DNA of 64,000 nt from Faecalibacterium duncaniae (GCF_010509575.1 NZ_CP048437.1:2356001-2420000); one strand, 5' to 3'; counted from the stretch's first letter, positions 16,673 to 25,624 are shown. The notes: generated by a model not told the origin, from the letters alone. Numbers and translations: made by a program.

Positions 16673-17890
16673 TCAGCCGAACAGCTTTTTCGTATTGTGG
16701 GTATAGACCGAGAGCACCAGGCCCACACAGATGTACAGCATCAGCACCGAGCTGCCGCCCGCCGAATAGAACGGCAGGGTGACACCGATCACGGGCAGAA
16801 CGCGCAGGTTCATGCCCACGTTCACGGCGATCTGGGCCATCAGAGCGCCGCCGATGCCCGCGCAGATGAAGGCACCCAGCAGATCCTCGCTGCGGGCACC
16901 GGTGAGGAAAGTCTTGATGACCAGTGCGAACAGCACGCCCAGCACCACACAGCAGCCCACAAAGCCCGCCGCGTTGCCGATCCAGCTCAGGATGAAATCG
17001 TTGTGGGCGTTGGGCACGCTGTAATAACTGCCGCCAAACAGCCCATTGCCAAAGATGCCGCCCGAGCCCAGCGCGATCTCGCCGCGCTGCTGCTGGTAGA
17101 TGATGTTCTTCCAGATGGTCTCGCTGGGGGCCCAGCCGGTTTTGTTATCGGGATCGATGACAGCAAGGATACGGTACCACTGGTATCCCTTGCCGATCTT
17201 ATCGCTGAAAAAGGCGAACGCCGTCGCCATAGCCACTGCCGCCGCCGAGACCGCCCCCAGGATATACTTCCAGCTCAGGCCCGCCGCAAACATCATGCAG
17301 CAGCCGATGATGGCATAGATGATGGCGGTGCCGTCGTCGCCCTGAACATGGATGATGAGGATGGGCACTGCCAGATGCAGCAGCAGCTTGCCCAGCTCCT
17401 TTGGCTCGTTGAGCCGGGTGCGCACATTGTTCAGGTGCATGGCAAAAGTCAGGATAAAGCTGATCTTGGCCAGCTCTGTGGGCTGCAGGGTAAAGCCCCC
17501 CAGCTTGTACCAGGAATAATTGTCGGTATCACCCGCGTTGTAGCCGATGGTCAGCGGGCCGATGCTCACATTGCGCAGCACCAGCGTGGGCAGCACCATG
17601 CCCCAGGTCAGGGCCACGTGCACCGGCCACACCTTCACCAGGCTGCGGTAATCGATATTGGACAGCAGCACCGCAATGACCAGCCCGATGAGGGCTGCAC
17701 CCGCCTGCACCGCCGCCCGGCGGTAATCGCCCAGACCGGTGATCTGGCCGGTGATCTCATCCACGGCAAAGCCATTGCCCTGCTTGGCTGCCCAGCTCGA
17801 AAGCGCTGTCACAGCCATCACGCTGCTGAAGATGCACAGCAGCAGGTAAGTTTTATCGGTGCGCTTGAAGTAGCGCCGAATGTTTTCCAA
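16673..17890 (-). CDS. rodA: RodA/FtsW/SpoVE-family peptidoglycan polymerase (SEDS)
   Basis: 405 aa from a TTG start. About ten membrane helices; SEDS marks include KLGGFTLQPTELAKISFIL, QGDDGTAIIY and the C-terminal INVGMNLRVLPVIGVTLPFYSAGGSS region (split here as NVGMNLRVLPVIGVTLPF and YSAGGSS). It polymerises glycan strands with a class B PBP. TTG 17890 is chosen because AGAGGTG lies 7 bases upstream. The in-frame ATG at 17977 coincides with the predicted transcription start. RodA fits better than FtsW because no division genes adjoin, but SpoVE cannot be excluded. Confidence 0.88.
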   Translation of the reverse strand: MENIRRYFKRTDKTYLLLCIFSSVMAVTALSSWAAKQGNGFAVDEITGQITGLGDYRRAAVQAGAALIGLVIAVLLSNIDYRSLVKVWPVHVALTWGMVLPTLVLRNVSIGPLTIGYNAGDTDNYSWYKLGGFTLQPTELAKISFILTFAMHLNNVRTRLNEPKELGKLLLHLAVPILIIHVQGDDGTAIIYAIIGCCMMFAAGLSWKYILGAVSAAAVAMATAFAFFSDKIGKGYQWYRILAVIDPDNKTGWAPSETIWKNIIYQQQRGEIALGSGGIFGNGLFGGSYYSVPNAHNDFILSWIGNAAGFVGCCVVLGVLFALVIKTFLTGARSEDLLGAFICAGIGGALMAQIAVNVGMNLRVLPVIGVTLPFYSAGGSSVLMLYICVGLVLSVYTHNTKKLFG

Positions 17891-17988
17891 ACGAAAACAC
17901 CTCTTTCTTTCATTGGATCGCCCGCTCAGGTCTGCTTCGCTCGTCCGCAATGCCAGAGAGGGCGTATACTGCTCCATTATGTAATATA

Positions 17989-18017
17989 AGTATACCGCAC
18001 CGCCCTTTTTTGCGCAA
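17989..18017 (-). promoter_or_regulatory. Promoter of rodA
   Basis: Minus strand: TTGCGC (18012-18017), a 17-bp spacer, TATACT (17989-17994). Confidence 0.7.
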
Positions 18018-18084
18018 GATTGCGGAAGTTTTTTCCACAGATCTTTTCATCCTGTGACAACTCTGCAAAATATTTGCCGCAGCC

Positions 18085-18113
18085 TTGACAAAGCCCCCTC
18101 CACCTTCTAAAAT
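18085..18113 (+). promoter_or_regulatory. Promoter of the secreted caspase-like protein
   Basis: Consensus TTGACA (18085-18090), a 17-bp spacer, TAAAAT (18108-18113). It excludes the upstream in-frame start at 18085. Confidence 0.75.
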
Positions 18114-18165
18114 GGAAGCTGGAGACCTGCTTTTTCGGCAGGATTTTTCCGGAGGAACTTCCAAG

Positions 18166-19368
18166 ATGAAAACAAACTCTCATCGCTTTCTGTGCGCGCT
18201 CTGCGCACTGACTGTTTTTATTTCCGCGCTCTTCCCTGCTTCTGCTTTTGCCGCACAGACAGCCGACACCGTGGCCCAGACCACGCTGACCACTGCCGAT
18301 GCTCAGGAGATGCAGCAGGCCGACAGCGCCGTGACCGCCCTGACCGGCAGCGACGCTTACGCTGAGATGACCCGTGCCCAGCGGCTGGATGCCGCCGTGG
18401 CACAGCTGCAGCAGCTGGCCGAGGAAGGGCTTGTTTCGGCGCGCTCTCTCCATGTGGACAAAGAAAACGGCATGGTCAGCTTTGCGTACAGCTGCGGTGC
18501 GCTGGGCGGCGTTCTGGTGGAGGACCCGGACGAAGAGAATACTCCCTTCGCCCCTTCCGAACTGCCCGCTGTGGATCTGCACGAAATGTCCAACGCCCCG
18601 CAGGGTGATCTGGGCAGCGCCATGATCTACTACGCCTTTGACAACACCGTGAACAGCTCCCGCTACCCGTACTACTCCTATATGAAGGGCTTCTGGACGG
18701 CGATGGGCCTGCACACCCGCATCGATACCACAGTCACCGTCTCTGACCTGAAACGGATGAACGATTACGGGCTGTGCATCCTCAGCGCCCACGGCTCCTA
18801 CTACACCTACACCTCCGGTTTTCTGTTCAAGCAGACCCGTACCGAGCCGGTCATCCTGCTGACAGAGGAATCGGATTTCTACAAAGACCTCTACTACGGC
18901 ATTGATCTGCTGACCCACCGGGTCATCAAGATCAACGGCCTGTACTGCATCACGCCCAGCTTTTTCCGGGCGGCATACCGGGGCGGCCAGCTCAAGGACA
19001 CCGTAGTGCTCTCCGAGACCTGTGAGTTCCTTGGCGTGAGCGGCAGTCTGGATACCTCCATGGCCGATGCCCTGCTGGCCGGTGGTGCCAAAGCAGTGGC
19101 AGGCTATGTGAACAACGTCTACACCGTGTATTCCCGCAGTATGCTGTGGGATACCGTCAATCACCTGATCCTGGGCCAGACCCTGCAGGAATCCGTTCAG
19201 CACTCCATGGATACCTATGGCGCGGATGATCTGGTCTGGTACAACGCGCAGGGCGGCAAGCGCCCCCATGCGGCGGCAGCTTACCCGCTGCTGTTCGGCG
19301 ATGTTGGGGTCCGGCTGATCGAACCGAACGCGGCACCTGTCCCACAGGAAGTACAGCAGGCCGCTTGA
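18166..19368 (+). CDS. Secreted protein with a predicted clan CD (caspase-like) peptidase domain
   Basis: 400 aa. A signal peptide (residues 1-29, ending ASAFAA) exports it. Residues 30-140 are helical and poorly conserved. From about 155 an alpha/beta domain follows: LCILSAHGSYYTYTSG gives a His-Gly, and VVLSETCEFLG (about residue 287) gives a Cys after a hydrophobic strand, then MADALLAGGAKAVAGYVNNVY. This order is that of gingipain/C25 and CHAT-like caspase-fold proteins. I infer a cysteine peptidase or an inactive relative; the family was not confirmed by search. GGAGG precedes ATG. It is monocistronic with a strong promoter. Confidence 0.6.
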   Translation: MKTNSHRFLCALCALTVFISALFPASAFAAQTADTVAQTTLTTADAQEMQQADSAVTALTGSDAYAEMTRAQRLDAAVAQLQQLAEEGLVSARSLHVDKENGMVSFAYSCGALGGVLVEDPDEENTPFAPSELPAVDLHEMSNAPQGDLGSAMIYYAFDNTVNSSRYPYYSYMKGFWTAMGLHTRIDTTVTVSDLKRMNDYGLCILSAHGSYYTYTSGFLFKQTRTEPVILLTEESDFYKDLYYGIDLLTHRVIKINGLYCITPSFFRAAYRGGQLKDTVVLSETCEFLGVSGSLDTSMADALLAGGAKAVAGYVNNVYTVYSRSMLWDTVNHLILGQTLQESVQHSMDTYGADDLVWYNAQGGKRPHAAAAYPLLFGDVGVRLIEPNAAPVPQEVQQAA

Positions 19369-19371
19369 GCG

Positions 19372-19400
19372 TTGCACTTTTGCTCGATTTATATTATACT
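19372..19400 (+). promoter_or_regulatory. Promoter of tsaE-tsaB-rpiB-upp
   Basis: TTGCAC, a 17-bp spacer, TATACT (19395-19400). The leader of about 100 nt contains a palindromic repeat remnant. Confidence 0.7.
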
Positions 19401-19427
19401 GGGGGATGGCAGAAGTTTCTGTCATCC

Positions 19428-19478
19428 CTTTTGATTTACCTCTCAGTCTGCTTCGCAGACAGCTGGCAAAACGGGAAA
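19428..19478. repeat. Partial interspersed palindromic repeat in the tsaE leader
   Basis: CCTCTCAGTCTGCTTCGCAGACAGCTGGCA matches one end of the family over positions 19440-19470. The copy is transcribed as part of the 5' leader of tsaE. Confidence 0.6.
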
Positions 19479-19507
19479 GTTCAAGCTTCAAGATGAAGGA
19501 GCATTGT

Positions 19508-19933
19508 ATGGCTGAATATATTACACATTCCAGAGAAGAGACCGTTGCGCTGGGCCGGAAGCTGGCGGCAGTGCTGCCGGACGGGGCCTTGATTGCCTTC
19601 ACCGGCGGTCTGGGCGCGGGCAAGACCGCCTTTTGTGAGGGCCTGGCCGAGGGGCTGGGCTGCACCGACCCGGTCAGCAGCCCCACCTTTGCCATCGTCA
19701 ACTACTACCGCGGCCCCCGCCCGCTGGCCCACTTCGACCTCTACCGCATTTCCACCGAGAACGACCTGTGCGCCGCCGGTTTCTACGATTATCTGGATCA
19801 GGGTGCCATTGTGGCCGCTGAGTGGAGCGAAAACTTCGCCGACCTGCTGGCCCCGGAAGACCCGATCTACATCAACATCGACCGGGTGGATGACACCACC
19901 CGCCGCATCACCATCGAGGGGGTCAGCGTATGA
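19508..19933 (+). CDS. tsaE: tRNA t6A37 synthesis ATPase TsaE
   Basis: 141 aa, the usual size. P-loop GGLGAGKTAF near residue 33, then SSPTFAIVNYY and HFDLYRI, all characteristic of YjeE/TsaE. It drives the TsaBDE complex that adds threonylcarbamoyl to A37 of ANN-decoding tRNAs. ATG 19508 has AAGGAG six bases upstream; a GTG/ATG earlier in frame runs through a repeat. It overlaps tsaB by 4 bp (ATGA), so the two are coupled. Confidence 0.94.
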   Translation: MAEYITHSREETVALGRKLAAVLPDGALIAFTGGLGAGKTAFCEGLAEGLGCTDPVSSPTFAIVNYYRGPRPLAHFDLYRISTENDLCAAGFYDYLDQGAIVAAEWSENFADLLAPEDPIYINIDRVDDTTRRITIEGVSV

Positions 19934-20661
19934 ATATCTTAGCCGTAGACACCGCCGGAAAGACGCTGGGCGTGGCCCTGCTGCAGGACGACCGCCTGAA
20001 GTACGAGTGCTATCTGGACGGCGGCATGACCCACAGCGAGACCCTGATGCCGCTGGTGGATCACTGCCTGAAGCTGTGCGGCCTGACCTGTGCAGACATC
20101 GACCTGTTCGGTGTGAACGCAGGCCCCGGCAGCTTTACCGGCCTGCGCATCGGGCTGGCCGCCGTCAAGGGGCTGGCTTTCCCCCGCGAGACCCTCTGCG
20201 CTCCGGTCTCCACACTGGAAGCGCTGGCCGCTGCCCACACCGGCGAAGGCACCGTGCTCTGCGCACTGGATGCCCGCCGTGCCCAGGTGTACAGCGCCGC
20301 TTTTGACCTGGCCACCCACACCCGCCTGCTGGATGACGATGCCCGGGCTGTGGCTGACCTTGCCCAATTTGTAGAAAATTGCAAAAAGCCCCTGTTTTTT
20401 GTTGGTGATGGCGCATCTCTGTGCTATAATAAATACAGCAATGTTCCGGGCGTGCTCACTGTTCCGCCGGAGCTGCGGGGCGGCCGGGCCGCTGCCGTGG
20501 CACTGGTGGCCAAGCAGATGGCCCAGCGGGGCGAAGCCGTTCTGCCCGAGGCCCTGCTGCCGGATTATCACCGCCTGAGCCAGGCCGAGCGGGAACGCGC
20601 CGAGCGCCTTGCTGCCGAGGCCGCTGCCCGGAACAACGATACGGAAAACGGAAAGGATTGA
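19930..20661 (+). CDS. tsaB: tRNA t6A37 synthesis protein TsaB
   Basis: 243 aa. ASKHA-fold inactive partner of TsaD: NILAVDTAGKTLGVALLQD at the start, GGMTHSETLMPLVD, and NAGPGSFTGLRIGLAAVKGLAF, the signature of TsaB. It scaffolds TsaD and TsaE. The C-terminal tail (about 210-243) is rich in Ala, Glu and Arg. TsaD and TsaC are elsewhere. Confidence 0.94.
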   Translation: MNILAVDTAGKTLGVALLQDDRLKYECYLDGGMTHSETLMPLVDHCLKLCGLTCADIDLFGVNAGPGSFTGLRIGLAAVKGLAFPRETLCAPVSTLEALAAAHTGEGTVLCALDARRAQVYSAAFDLATHTRLLDDDARAVADLAQFVENCKKPLFFVGDGASLCYNKYSNVPGVLTVPPELRGGRAAAVALVAKQMAQRGEAVLPEALLPDYHRLSQAERERAERLAAEAAARNNDTENGKD

Positions 20662-20669
20662 AATTTCTC

Positions 20670-21116
20670 ATGGCAAAACCCATTGCGCTTGCCGCCGATC
20701 ATGGCGGTTTTGAACTGAAGGAAGCCGTCAAGGCTCACCTGGACGAGCTGGGGCTGGAGTATATCGACTTTGGCACCCACAGCACTGCCAGCGTGGATTA
20801 CCCCGATATGGCACTGCCTGCCTGTGACGCTGTGGTCAGCGGCCAGTGCGACAAAGCCCTGCTGTTCTGCGGCACCGGTGTCGGCATCAGCATGGCCGCC
20901 AACAAGGTCAAGGGCATCCGCGCCTGCTGCTGCTCCGACAGCTTCAGCTGCGAGTACACCCGCCGCCACAACGATGCCAACGCCCTGTGCATGGGCGGCC
21001 GCGTTGTCGGCCCCGGCCTTGCCTGCCAGCTGGTGGATCTGTTCCTGAACACCCCGTTTGAGGGCGGCCGCCACGAAAAGCGCATTGCAAAACTGATGGC
21101 AATCGAAACCCGATAA
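20670..21116 (+). CDS. rpiB: Ribose-5-phosphate isomerase B
   Basis: 148 aa. [18 protein letters not shown], then [20 protein letters not shown] with the catalytic Cys, and [14 protein letters not shown] complete the RpiB/LacAB fold. It interconverts ribose-5-phosphate and ribulose-5-phosphate; allose-6-phosphate use is possible. ATG 20670 is preferred; TTG 20658 lies too near the ribosome binding site. Eight bases after tsaB. Confidence 0.93.
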   Translation: MAKPIALAADHGGFELKEAVKAHLDELGLEYIDFGTHSTASVDYPDMALPACDAVVSGQCDKALLFCGTGVGISMAANKVKGIRACCCSDSFSCEYTRRHNDANALCMGGRVVGPGLACQLVDLFLNTPFEGGRHEKRIAKLMAIETR

Positions 21117-21138
21117 ACATAAAAAGGAGCGTGTATTT

Positions 21139-21765
21139 ATGACCCCTATGATCGTTGAGCATCCCCTGCTGCAGCACAAGCTGAGCATCCTGCGCAACAA
21201 GCAGACCGGTACCAAGGAGTTCCGTGATCTGGTCGGCGAGATCGCAACCCTGCTGTGCTACGAGGCCACCCGTGACCTGCCCATGGAGGAGGTCGAGATC
21301 GAGACCCCCATCACCATGGCAAAGACCAAGGTGCTGGCAGGCCGCAAGCTGGCTCTGGTGCCCATCCTGCGTGCAGGCATGGGTATGCTGGACGGTATGC
21401 TGACCCTGCTGCCCGCTGCAAAGGTCGGCTTCATCGGCCTGTACCGCAACGAGGAGACCCTGCAGCCCGTGGAATACTTCTGCAAGCTGCCCCAGGATAT
21501 CGCCGAGCGTGACGTTCTGGTTCTGGACCCCATGCTGGCAACCGGCGGCAGCGCCATTGATGCCATTACCCAGATCAAGAAGCACGGCGCAAAGCGCATC
21601 AAGTTCATCGGTCTGATCGCTGCTCCGGAAGGCATTGAGGCCCTGCACAAGGCTCACCCCGATGTTGACATCTACCTGGGCGCTAAGGACGACCACCTGA
21701 ACGAGAACGGCTACATCGTTCCCGGCCTGGGCGATGCCGGCGACCGCATCTACGGTACGAAGTAA
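21139..21765 (+). CDS. upp: Uracil phosphoribosyltransferase
   Basis: 208 aa, full length. [19 protein letters not shown] at the N-terminus, [13 protein letters not shown], and the PRPP loop [12 protein letters not shown], with the C-terminal [12 protein letters not shown] that binds uracil. It makes UMP from uracil and PRPP. AAGGAG precedes ATG. Last gene of the run, ended by the terminator at 21778. Confidence 0.97.
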   Translation: MTPMIVEHPLLQHKLSILRNKQTGTKEFRDLVGEIATLLCYEATRDLPMEEVEIETPITMAKTKVLAGRKLALVPILRAGMGMLDGMLTLLPAAKVGFIGLYRNEETLQPVEYFCKLPQDIAERDVLVLDPMLATGGSAIDAITQIKKHGAKRIKFIGLIAAPEGIEALHKAHPDVDIYLGAKDDHLNENGYIVPGLGDAGDRIYGTK

Positions 21766-21777
21766 ATCTGAATCAAC

Positions 21778-21816
21778 AAAAAGTGGACGGTTCACACGAA
21801 CCGCCCACTTTTTTGT
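21778..21816. terminator. Bidirectional terminator, upp / TPM gene
   Basis: AAGTGGACGGTTC / GAACCGCCCACTT with one G-A mismatch, flanked by A-run and TTTTTT. Confidence 0.85.
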
Positions 21817-21827
21817 TTACTCAGATA

Positions 21828-22844
21828 TTACCGCCCGCGGCCACCGCCGCCGCCATGGAAGGAGCCGCCGCCTGCGTGGAAGCTGCCGCCCCCGCCAAAG
21901 CTGCCGCCGGAGCGTCCGCCGCCCATACCGCCGCCAAAAGAACCACCGCCGAAGCCGCCGCCCCCACGGGGAGGACGCGGCCCGCCGCGGGGCGGTCTGG
22001 GCCCGCGCGGACCACGGGGGCCGCCGGGGCCCCAATCGTCATACGGAGGTCTGCGCCGCCGTCTGCTGCCCAGGCCGTAGCCCAGCCCGAAACCGAAGAA
22101 GGGGCCAAACCCGCCGCCGCCAAAGCCGCGCCGGATGCCGCCGAAGATGGAGGTCAGGGCAAACACCACGATCACCACTGCCAGAAGGGTGAGGAAGGGC
22201 GATTGATAGGATGCTGCCGGGGCCTCATAGTAATCATTTCCGTTGTTATAACCATCCGTATTGCCGTTACTGACCGTGCCGGTGGTCCCGCTCAGGGTCA
22301 CACCGTAGAGATCGGCAATGGTGCTGGCCACATTATTGGCACAGGTGGTCACAGCCGCGTCATAATCGCCCGCTGCGAAGGAATCCTCCATGGTCTGGGC
22401 AATGGCGCTGGCCTGCTTTTCCAGCATGGTATTGCGGAAGCCGTCACCGGTGGCAAGGTAATAGTCGCCATCGGCGTACTGCTGGGATTGCATGACCAGC
22501 AGGATCAGCACACCGTTGTTTTTGCTGGAGCTGCCCAGCCCCCAGGTGTTGGCGGCCTGCACGGCGTAATCCTCCGTGGATAAACTTCCCGTATAATCCA
22601 CAGTCAATACGCCGATCTGTGCACCCTCGCACTGCTGGGTGAGCTGTGCATTCAGGTTCTCAATGGCCGTTTTGGTGCTGCTGCTCAGGATGTTGGCATC
22701 ATCCACCACGCACTGACTGCTGGGCAGATCGGGCAGCTGGGCCTTGGTGGCCGCAAAGGCGGCGGGCACCAGAGCCGTCAGGCTGACGGTCAGCACCACG
22801 AACAGGGCGCAGATGCGGGCGGCAAATCGTTTCATCGTTTTCAT
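21828..22844 (-). CDS. TPM-domain (YgcG-type) membrane protein with Gly/Arg/Pro-rich tail
   Basis: 338 aa. A signal peptide (1-32) leads to a TPM domain (about 35-185: VVDDANILSSSTKTAIENLN and IGVLTVDYTG), a membrane helix near 212-232, then a low-complexity tail of about 100 residues of Gly, Arg, Pro and Phe with RRRRRPP and repeated RPPRGG. TPM proteins occur with LemA in many bacteria and are linked to envelope or photosystem repair. ATG overlaps the lemA stop by 4 bp. The tail, likely cytosolic, may bind nucleic acid or phospholipid (inference). Confidence 0.85.
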   Translation of the reverse strand: MKTMKRFAARICALFVVLTVSLTALVPAAFAATKAQLPDLPSSQCVVDDANILSSSTKTAIENLNAQLTQQCEGAQIGVLTVDYTGSLSTEDYAVQAANTWGLGSSSKNNGVLILLVMQSQQYADGDYYLATGDGFRNTMLEKQASAIAQTMEDSFAAGDYDAAVTTCANNVASTIADLYGVTLSGTTGTVSNGNTDGYNNGNDYYEAPAASYQSPFLTLLAVVIVVFALTSIFGGIRRGFGGGGFGPFFGFGLGYGLGSRRRRRPPYDDWGPGGPRGPRGPRPPRGGPRPPRGGGGFGGGSFGGGMGGGRSGGSFGGGGSFHAGGGSFHGGGGGRGR

Positions 22845-23602
22845 GTGAAGGGTTCCACCTCCTGTACGCCGAACAGCCTGCCCAGCATACTGGCCGGGAA
22901 GCCGCCGACATCATTCTGATACTCATACACTGCATCATTGTACTGCAGATTACCAATGATGGTGCCTGCGCTGTTGAACTGGCCGTACTGGCCCTGCACT
23001 GCCCCCATCTTCATGGGGTCAGCGGCCTGCTCCTGCATTTTTGCATAGAGCTGGTCGATCACAGTGCCCAAAGCCTCATTGGCCTGATAGAGGGCGTGCA
23101 TGGTACTGCCCTGATAATAGGGCAGCGAGGTCAGGGACTGCTTTTTACTGCCGTTCTGCACTGCTTCCAGGCAGGCAGAGAAATCATCCAGCGCAGCCTG
23201 TGCAGCCTGCACCTCGGCGCTGTCAGCCCCCAGCGTGTTTGCACCGGTGGTGATGATATTTGCCGCCGTGTTGGCACGGGTGGTCAGCTCCTCGCTCAGG
23301 GCATAACCGTTGTCGGCCGGAACGCCGGTGGTGAACCACTGGCGGGTTTCGTTATACTTCCCCCTGACCTTGGCACCGCCAAAGCCCACGAACGCCGCCA
23401 GCATCACCACCACGCTCAGCACAAGGGCTGTGCCCTGCTTTGCCAGTGCGGCGGGCAGCGCCTTTTCCAGCCCGGCCAGCTTCTGCTGCAAGGGGGTCAG
23501 GCGCACTGCCTCGGTGTCCGGGCGCTTTGCCTCGCGGTAGCTGCCGCTGTCAAAGCCGCCGGGCGTTTGATTCTGTTCTCTGGAAAAATCAGCGTTTGCC
23601 AT
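22841..23602 (-). CDS. LemA family membrane protein
   Basis: 253 aa. A charged N-terminus of about 50 residues, one membrane helix (about 58-76, ALVLSVVVMLAAFVGFGG), then a mostly helical extracytoplasmic LemA domain ending SMLGRLFGVQEVEPF, close to the family's C-terminal F-x-V/A-P-x-E-x-F motif. Biochemical role unknown. Joined to telA upstream (1 bp gap) and the TPM gene downstream (4-bp overlap). Confidence 0.82.
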   Translation of the reverse strand: MANADFSREQNQTPGGFDSGSYREAKRPDTEAVRLTPLQQKLAGLEKALPAALAKQGTALVLSVVVMLAAFVGFGGAKVRGKYNETRQWFTTGVPADNGYALSEELTTRANTAANIITTGANTLGADSAEVQAAQAALDDFSACLEAVQNGSKKQSLTSLPYYQGSTMHALYQANEALGTVIDQLYAKMQEQAADPMKMGAVQGQYGQFNSAGTIIGNLQYNDAVYEYQNDVGGFPASMLGRLFGVQEVEPFT

Positions 23603-23603
23603 T

Positions 23604-24758
23604 TCAGCTCCGGATCTCCATCATCTTTTGTTTCAGCTCGTCCTCGATGCGGGTCAGCTCCTGCTCGGCAGCCACACGCTTTGCGCGGCCCTCGGTCTGG
23701 ATCTTGTTCAGCTCGTCCAGGGTCTCGATCAGGCTCTTGTTGGTCTGCTGCAGGGTCTCGATATCCACCACGCCGCGCTGGCTCTCCTTGGCGGTCTCGA
23801 TGGTGCCCATCTTGAGGGCATCGGCGTTCTTCTTGAGCAGGTCGTTGGTCATGTCAGTCACGGCACGCTCGGCCTGCATGGCCTTCTGGGTGTGGGCCAG
23901 ACCCAGCGCCAGCACCATCTGGTTCTTCCACAGCGGGATGGTGTTGACGATGGTGGACTGGATCTTCTCAGCCATCATGGTGTTGTTGTTCTGCAGCAGG
24001 CGGATCTGGGGGCCCATCTGCAGGCTGATGTTCCGGGTCAGCTCCAGATCGTACAACTTTTTCTCAAAGCGCTCGCACTGGTCTGCCAGGTCGCGGGCGG
24101 CCTGAGCATCCTCGGGCAGGCCGGACTGCTTGGCCTTGTCCATGGCCTGCTGCAGCTCGTTTGCACGAACCTCGGCCAGCTTTTTCTTGCCGGCCAGGAT
24201 ATACATGCTCAGCTCCTTGAAGTAGGCCATGTTCAGCTCATACATCTTATCCAGCATGGCGATGTCTTTCAGCAGCTGGACCTGATGGCCCTCCAGCATG
24301 GACTGGATGTTCTCCACGTTGGTCTCGGCCTTGTTGTACTTGGTCTTCAGGTTGTCCAGCTCATTGCCCTTCTTTTTGAAGAAGCCCAGAATGCCCTTCT
24401 GCTGCTCCTCATTGGCATCAAAGCTCTTCAGCTCCCCGATGAGGTTGGTGATCATATCGCCCACCTCGCCCAGATCCTTGGTGGACACCTTGGCCAGAGC
24501 AGCCTCGGAGAAATCGCCGATCTTCTTCTGGCAGGCGGAGCCATACTGCAGCACCTGCTGGCTGTTGGTGATATCGATCTTTTCCGCAAAGGAATCCACC
24601 ATTGCCTGCTCCTCAGGGGTCAGCTGTACCTCCGGCTGCTGGGCCGCCGGGGCGGGCTCAGGCTTTTTCTCCTCAGCTGCCTCCGGGGTGGGGTCCAGCG
24701 TCAGGGTGGGCACTGCAGGAGCATCGAGATCGAAGTTCAGAGTGTTGTTGTCAGCCAT
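23604..24758 (-). CDS. TelA family (toxic anion resistance) protein
   Basis: 384 aa. The N-terminal 60 residues are acidic and Pro-rich; the rest is long helices and coiled coil, with LKTKYNKAETNVENIQSML and NISLQMGPQIRLLQNNN, which are TelA hallmarks. TelA relatives are linked to tellurite, nisin and other envelope stress in Gram-positives. ATG 24758 lies about 10 bases after GGAAAGG; two earlier in-frame ATGs are too close. The gene sits between xpaC and lemA. Confidence 0.88.
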   Translation of the reverse strand: MADNNTLNFDLDAPAVPTLTLDPTPEAAEEKKPEPAPAAQQPEVQLTPEEQAMVDSFAEKIDITNSQQVLQYGSACQKKIGDFSEAALAKVSTKDLGEVGDMITNLIGELKSFDANEEQQKGILGFFKKKGNELDNLKTKYNKAETNVENIQSMLEGHQVQLLKDIAMLDKMYELNMAYFKELSMYILAGKKKLAEVRANELQQAMDKAKQSGLPEDAQAARDLADQCERFEKKLYDLELTRNISLQMGPQIRLLQNNNTMMAEKIQSTIVNTIPLWKNQMVLALGLAHTQKAMQAERAVTDMTNDLLKKNADALKMGTIETAKESQRGVVDIETLQQTNKSLIETLDELNKIQTEGRAKRVAAEQELTRIEDELKQKMMEIRS

Positions 24759-24825
24759 TGTTGATTCCATCCTTTCCAATTACGACAGCGCCTGCCGCCT
24801 ATCGGCGTGCGCTATTTTCTAACCG

Positions 24826-24893
24826 GTTTGCCAAGGGCTCCCCCTTCGGGGGAGCTGGCAAAGCCGTCAGGCTTTGACTGAGAGGGTTGTTAC
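24826..24893. repeat. Interspersed palindromic repeat, half-length copy
   Basis: Stem GGCTCCCCCTTCGGGGGAGC followed by TGGCAAAGCC...GACTGAGAGGGTT, matching one half of the full elements. It lies between xpaC and telA. Confidence 0.75.
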
Positions 24894-25513
24894 AATCCCT
24901 GCCCTTTCAGCATATTCTGCAAAACGGTCAGGTCTGCCGAGAGGTCCATGCTCTCGGCAGCATACAGGGCATCCAGCTGATTTTCAAATGCCGTGGCAAT
25001 GGAGGCTGCGTTGTGCTCCACCTCCGCGCGGATGGAGGCGGCATTCTCGCCCCGCACCCCCTGCTTTGCCAGCTTGGCGTACTGCTGCAGCACGTTCACG
25101 GCATCGGGCAGATAGTAATTGGCAAACCGCCGCACCTGCTTTGCCTTGGCGGGGGTGGCTTCCACCGTTTCCACAATGGAGCGGCCCGCCTTTTCCATCC
25201 GGGCCATGGCGGCGGAGAGCTGCGGGTCCGGCAGGGCTTCGTTCAGGGCATGGAGGGTGTCCAGCTGCTGCTGCATCTCGGTCAGCATGGCATCCACATC
25301 GTCCACACCGGTATGGAAAGGCACTTCCGTTTCCACCACCCGGGGCGGGCAGATCTTTTTGGCCCCGGCAAAGGCCAGCACAGCCGCGCCCAGCGCCGCC
25401 AGCAGTGCCCACAGCCGATAGACCGGAAGCACAGCGCACAGCACCACAAATGCCAGCGCCGCCGCGTAGTACGGCAGGACACTGGGCTTCCGGGTGCGAA
25501 TGATCTTGCTCAT
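24890..25513 (-). CDS. XpaC-like (5-bromo-4-chloroindolyl phosphate hydrolysis) membrane protein
   Basis: 207 aa. Two membrane helices near residues 13-50 and a long helical cytosolic part with QVRRFANYYLPDAVNVLQQYAKLA, the block shared by XpaC homologues. In Bacillus the gene adjoins telA, as here. Enzymatic activity is doubtful despite the name. AGGAGG lies before ATG 25513. First gene of the xpaC-telA-lemA-TPM operon, with a good promoter at 25555-25583. Confidence 0.82.
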   Translation of the reverse strand: MSKIIRTRKPSVLPYYAAALAFVVLCAVLPVYRLWALLAALGAAVLAFAGAKKICPPRVVETEVPFHTGVDDVDAMLTEMQQQLDTLHALNEALPDPQLSAAMARMEKAGRSIVETVEATPAKAKQVRRFANYYLPDAVNVLQQYAKLAKQGVRGENAASIRAEVEHNAASIATAFENQLDALYAAESMDLSADLTVLQNMLKGQGL

Positions 25514-25554
25514 GGGTTCCTCCTTTTCCGGGAGCTGCGCCCCCTGTATCTTCC

Positions 25555-25583
25555 ATAATAAATCCTTTTCCAGCGGGGCGCAA
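25555..25583 (-). promoter_or_regulatory. Promoter of xpaC-telA-lemA-TPM
   Basis: Minus strand: TTGCGC (25578-25583), a 17-bp spacer, TATTAT (25555-25560). Confidence 0.6.
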
Positions 25584-25624
25584 GCGTTTCACGAATTATT
25601 TACAGGTTTGAAATCGAAAAGTCA

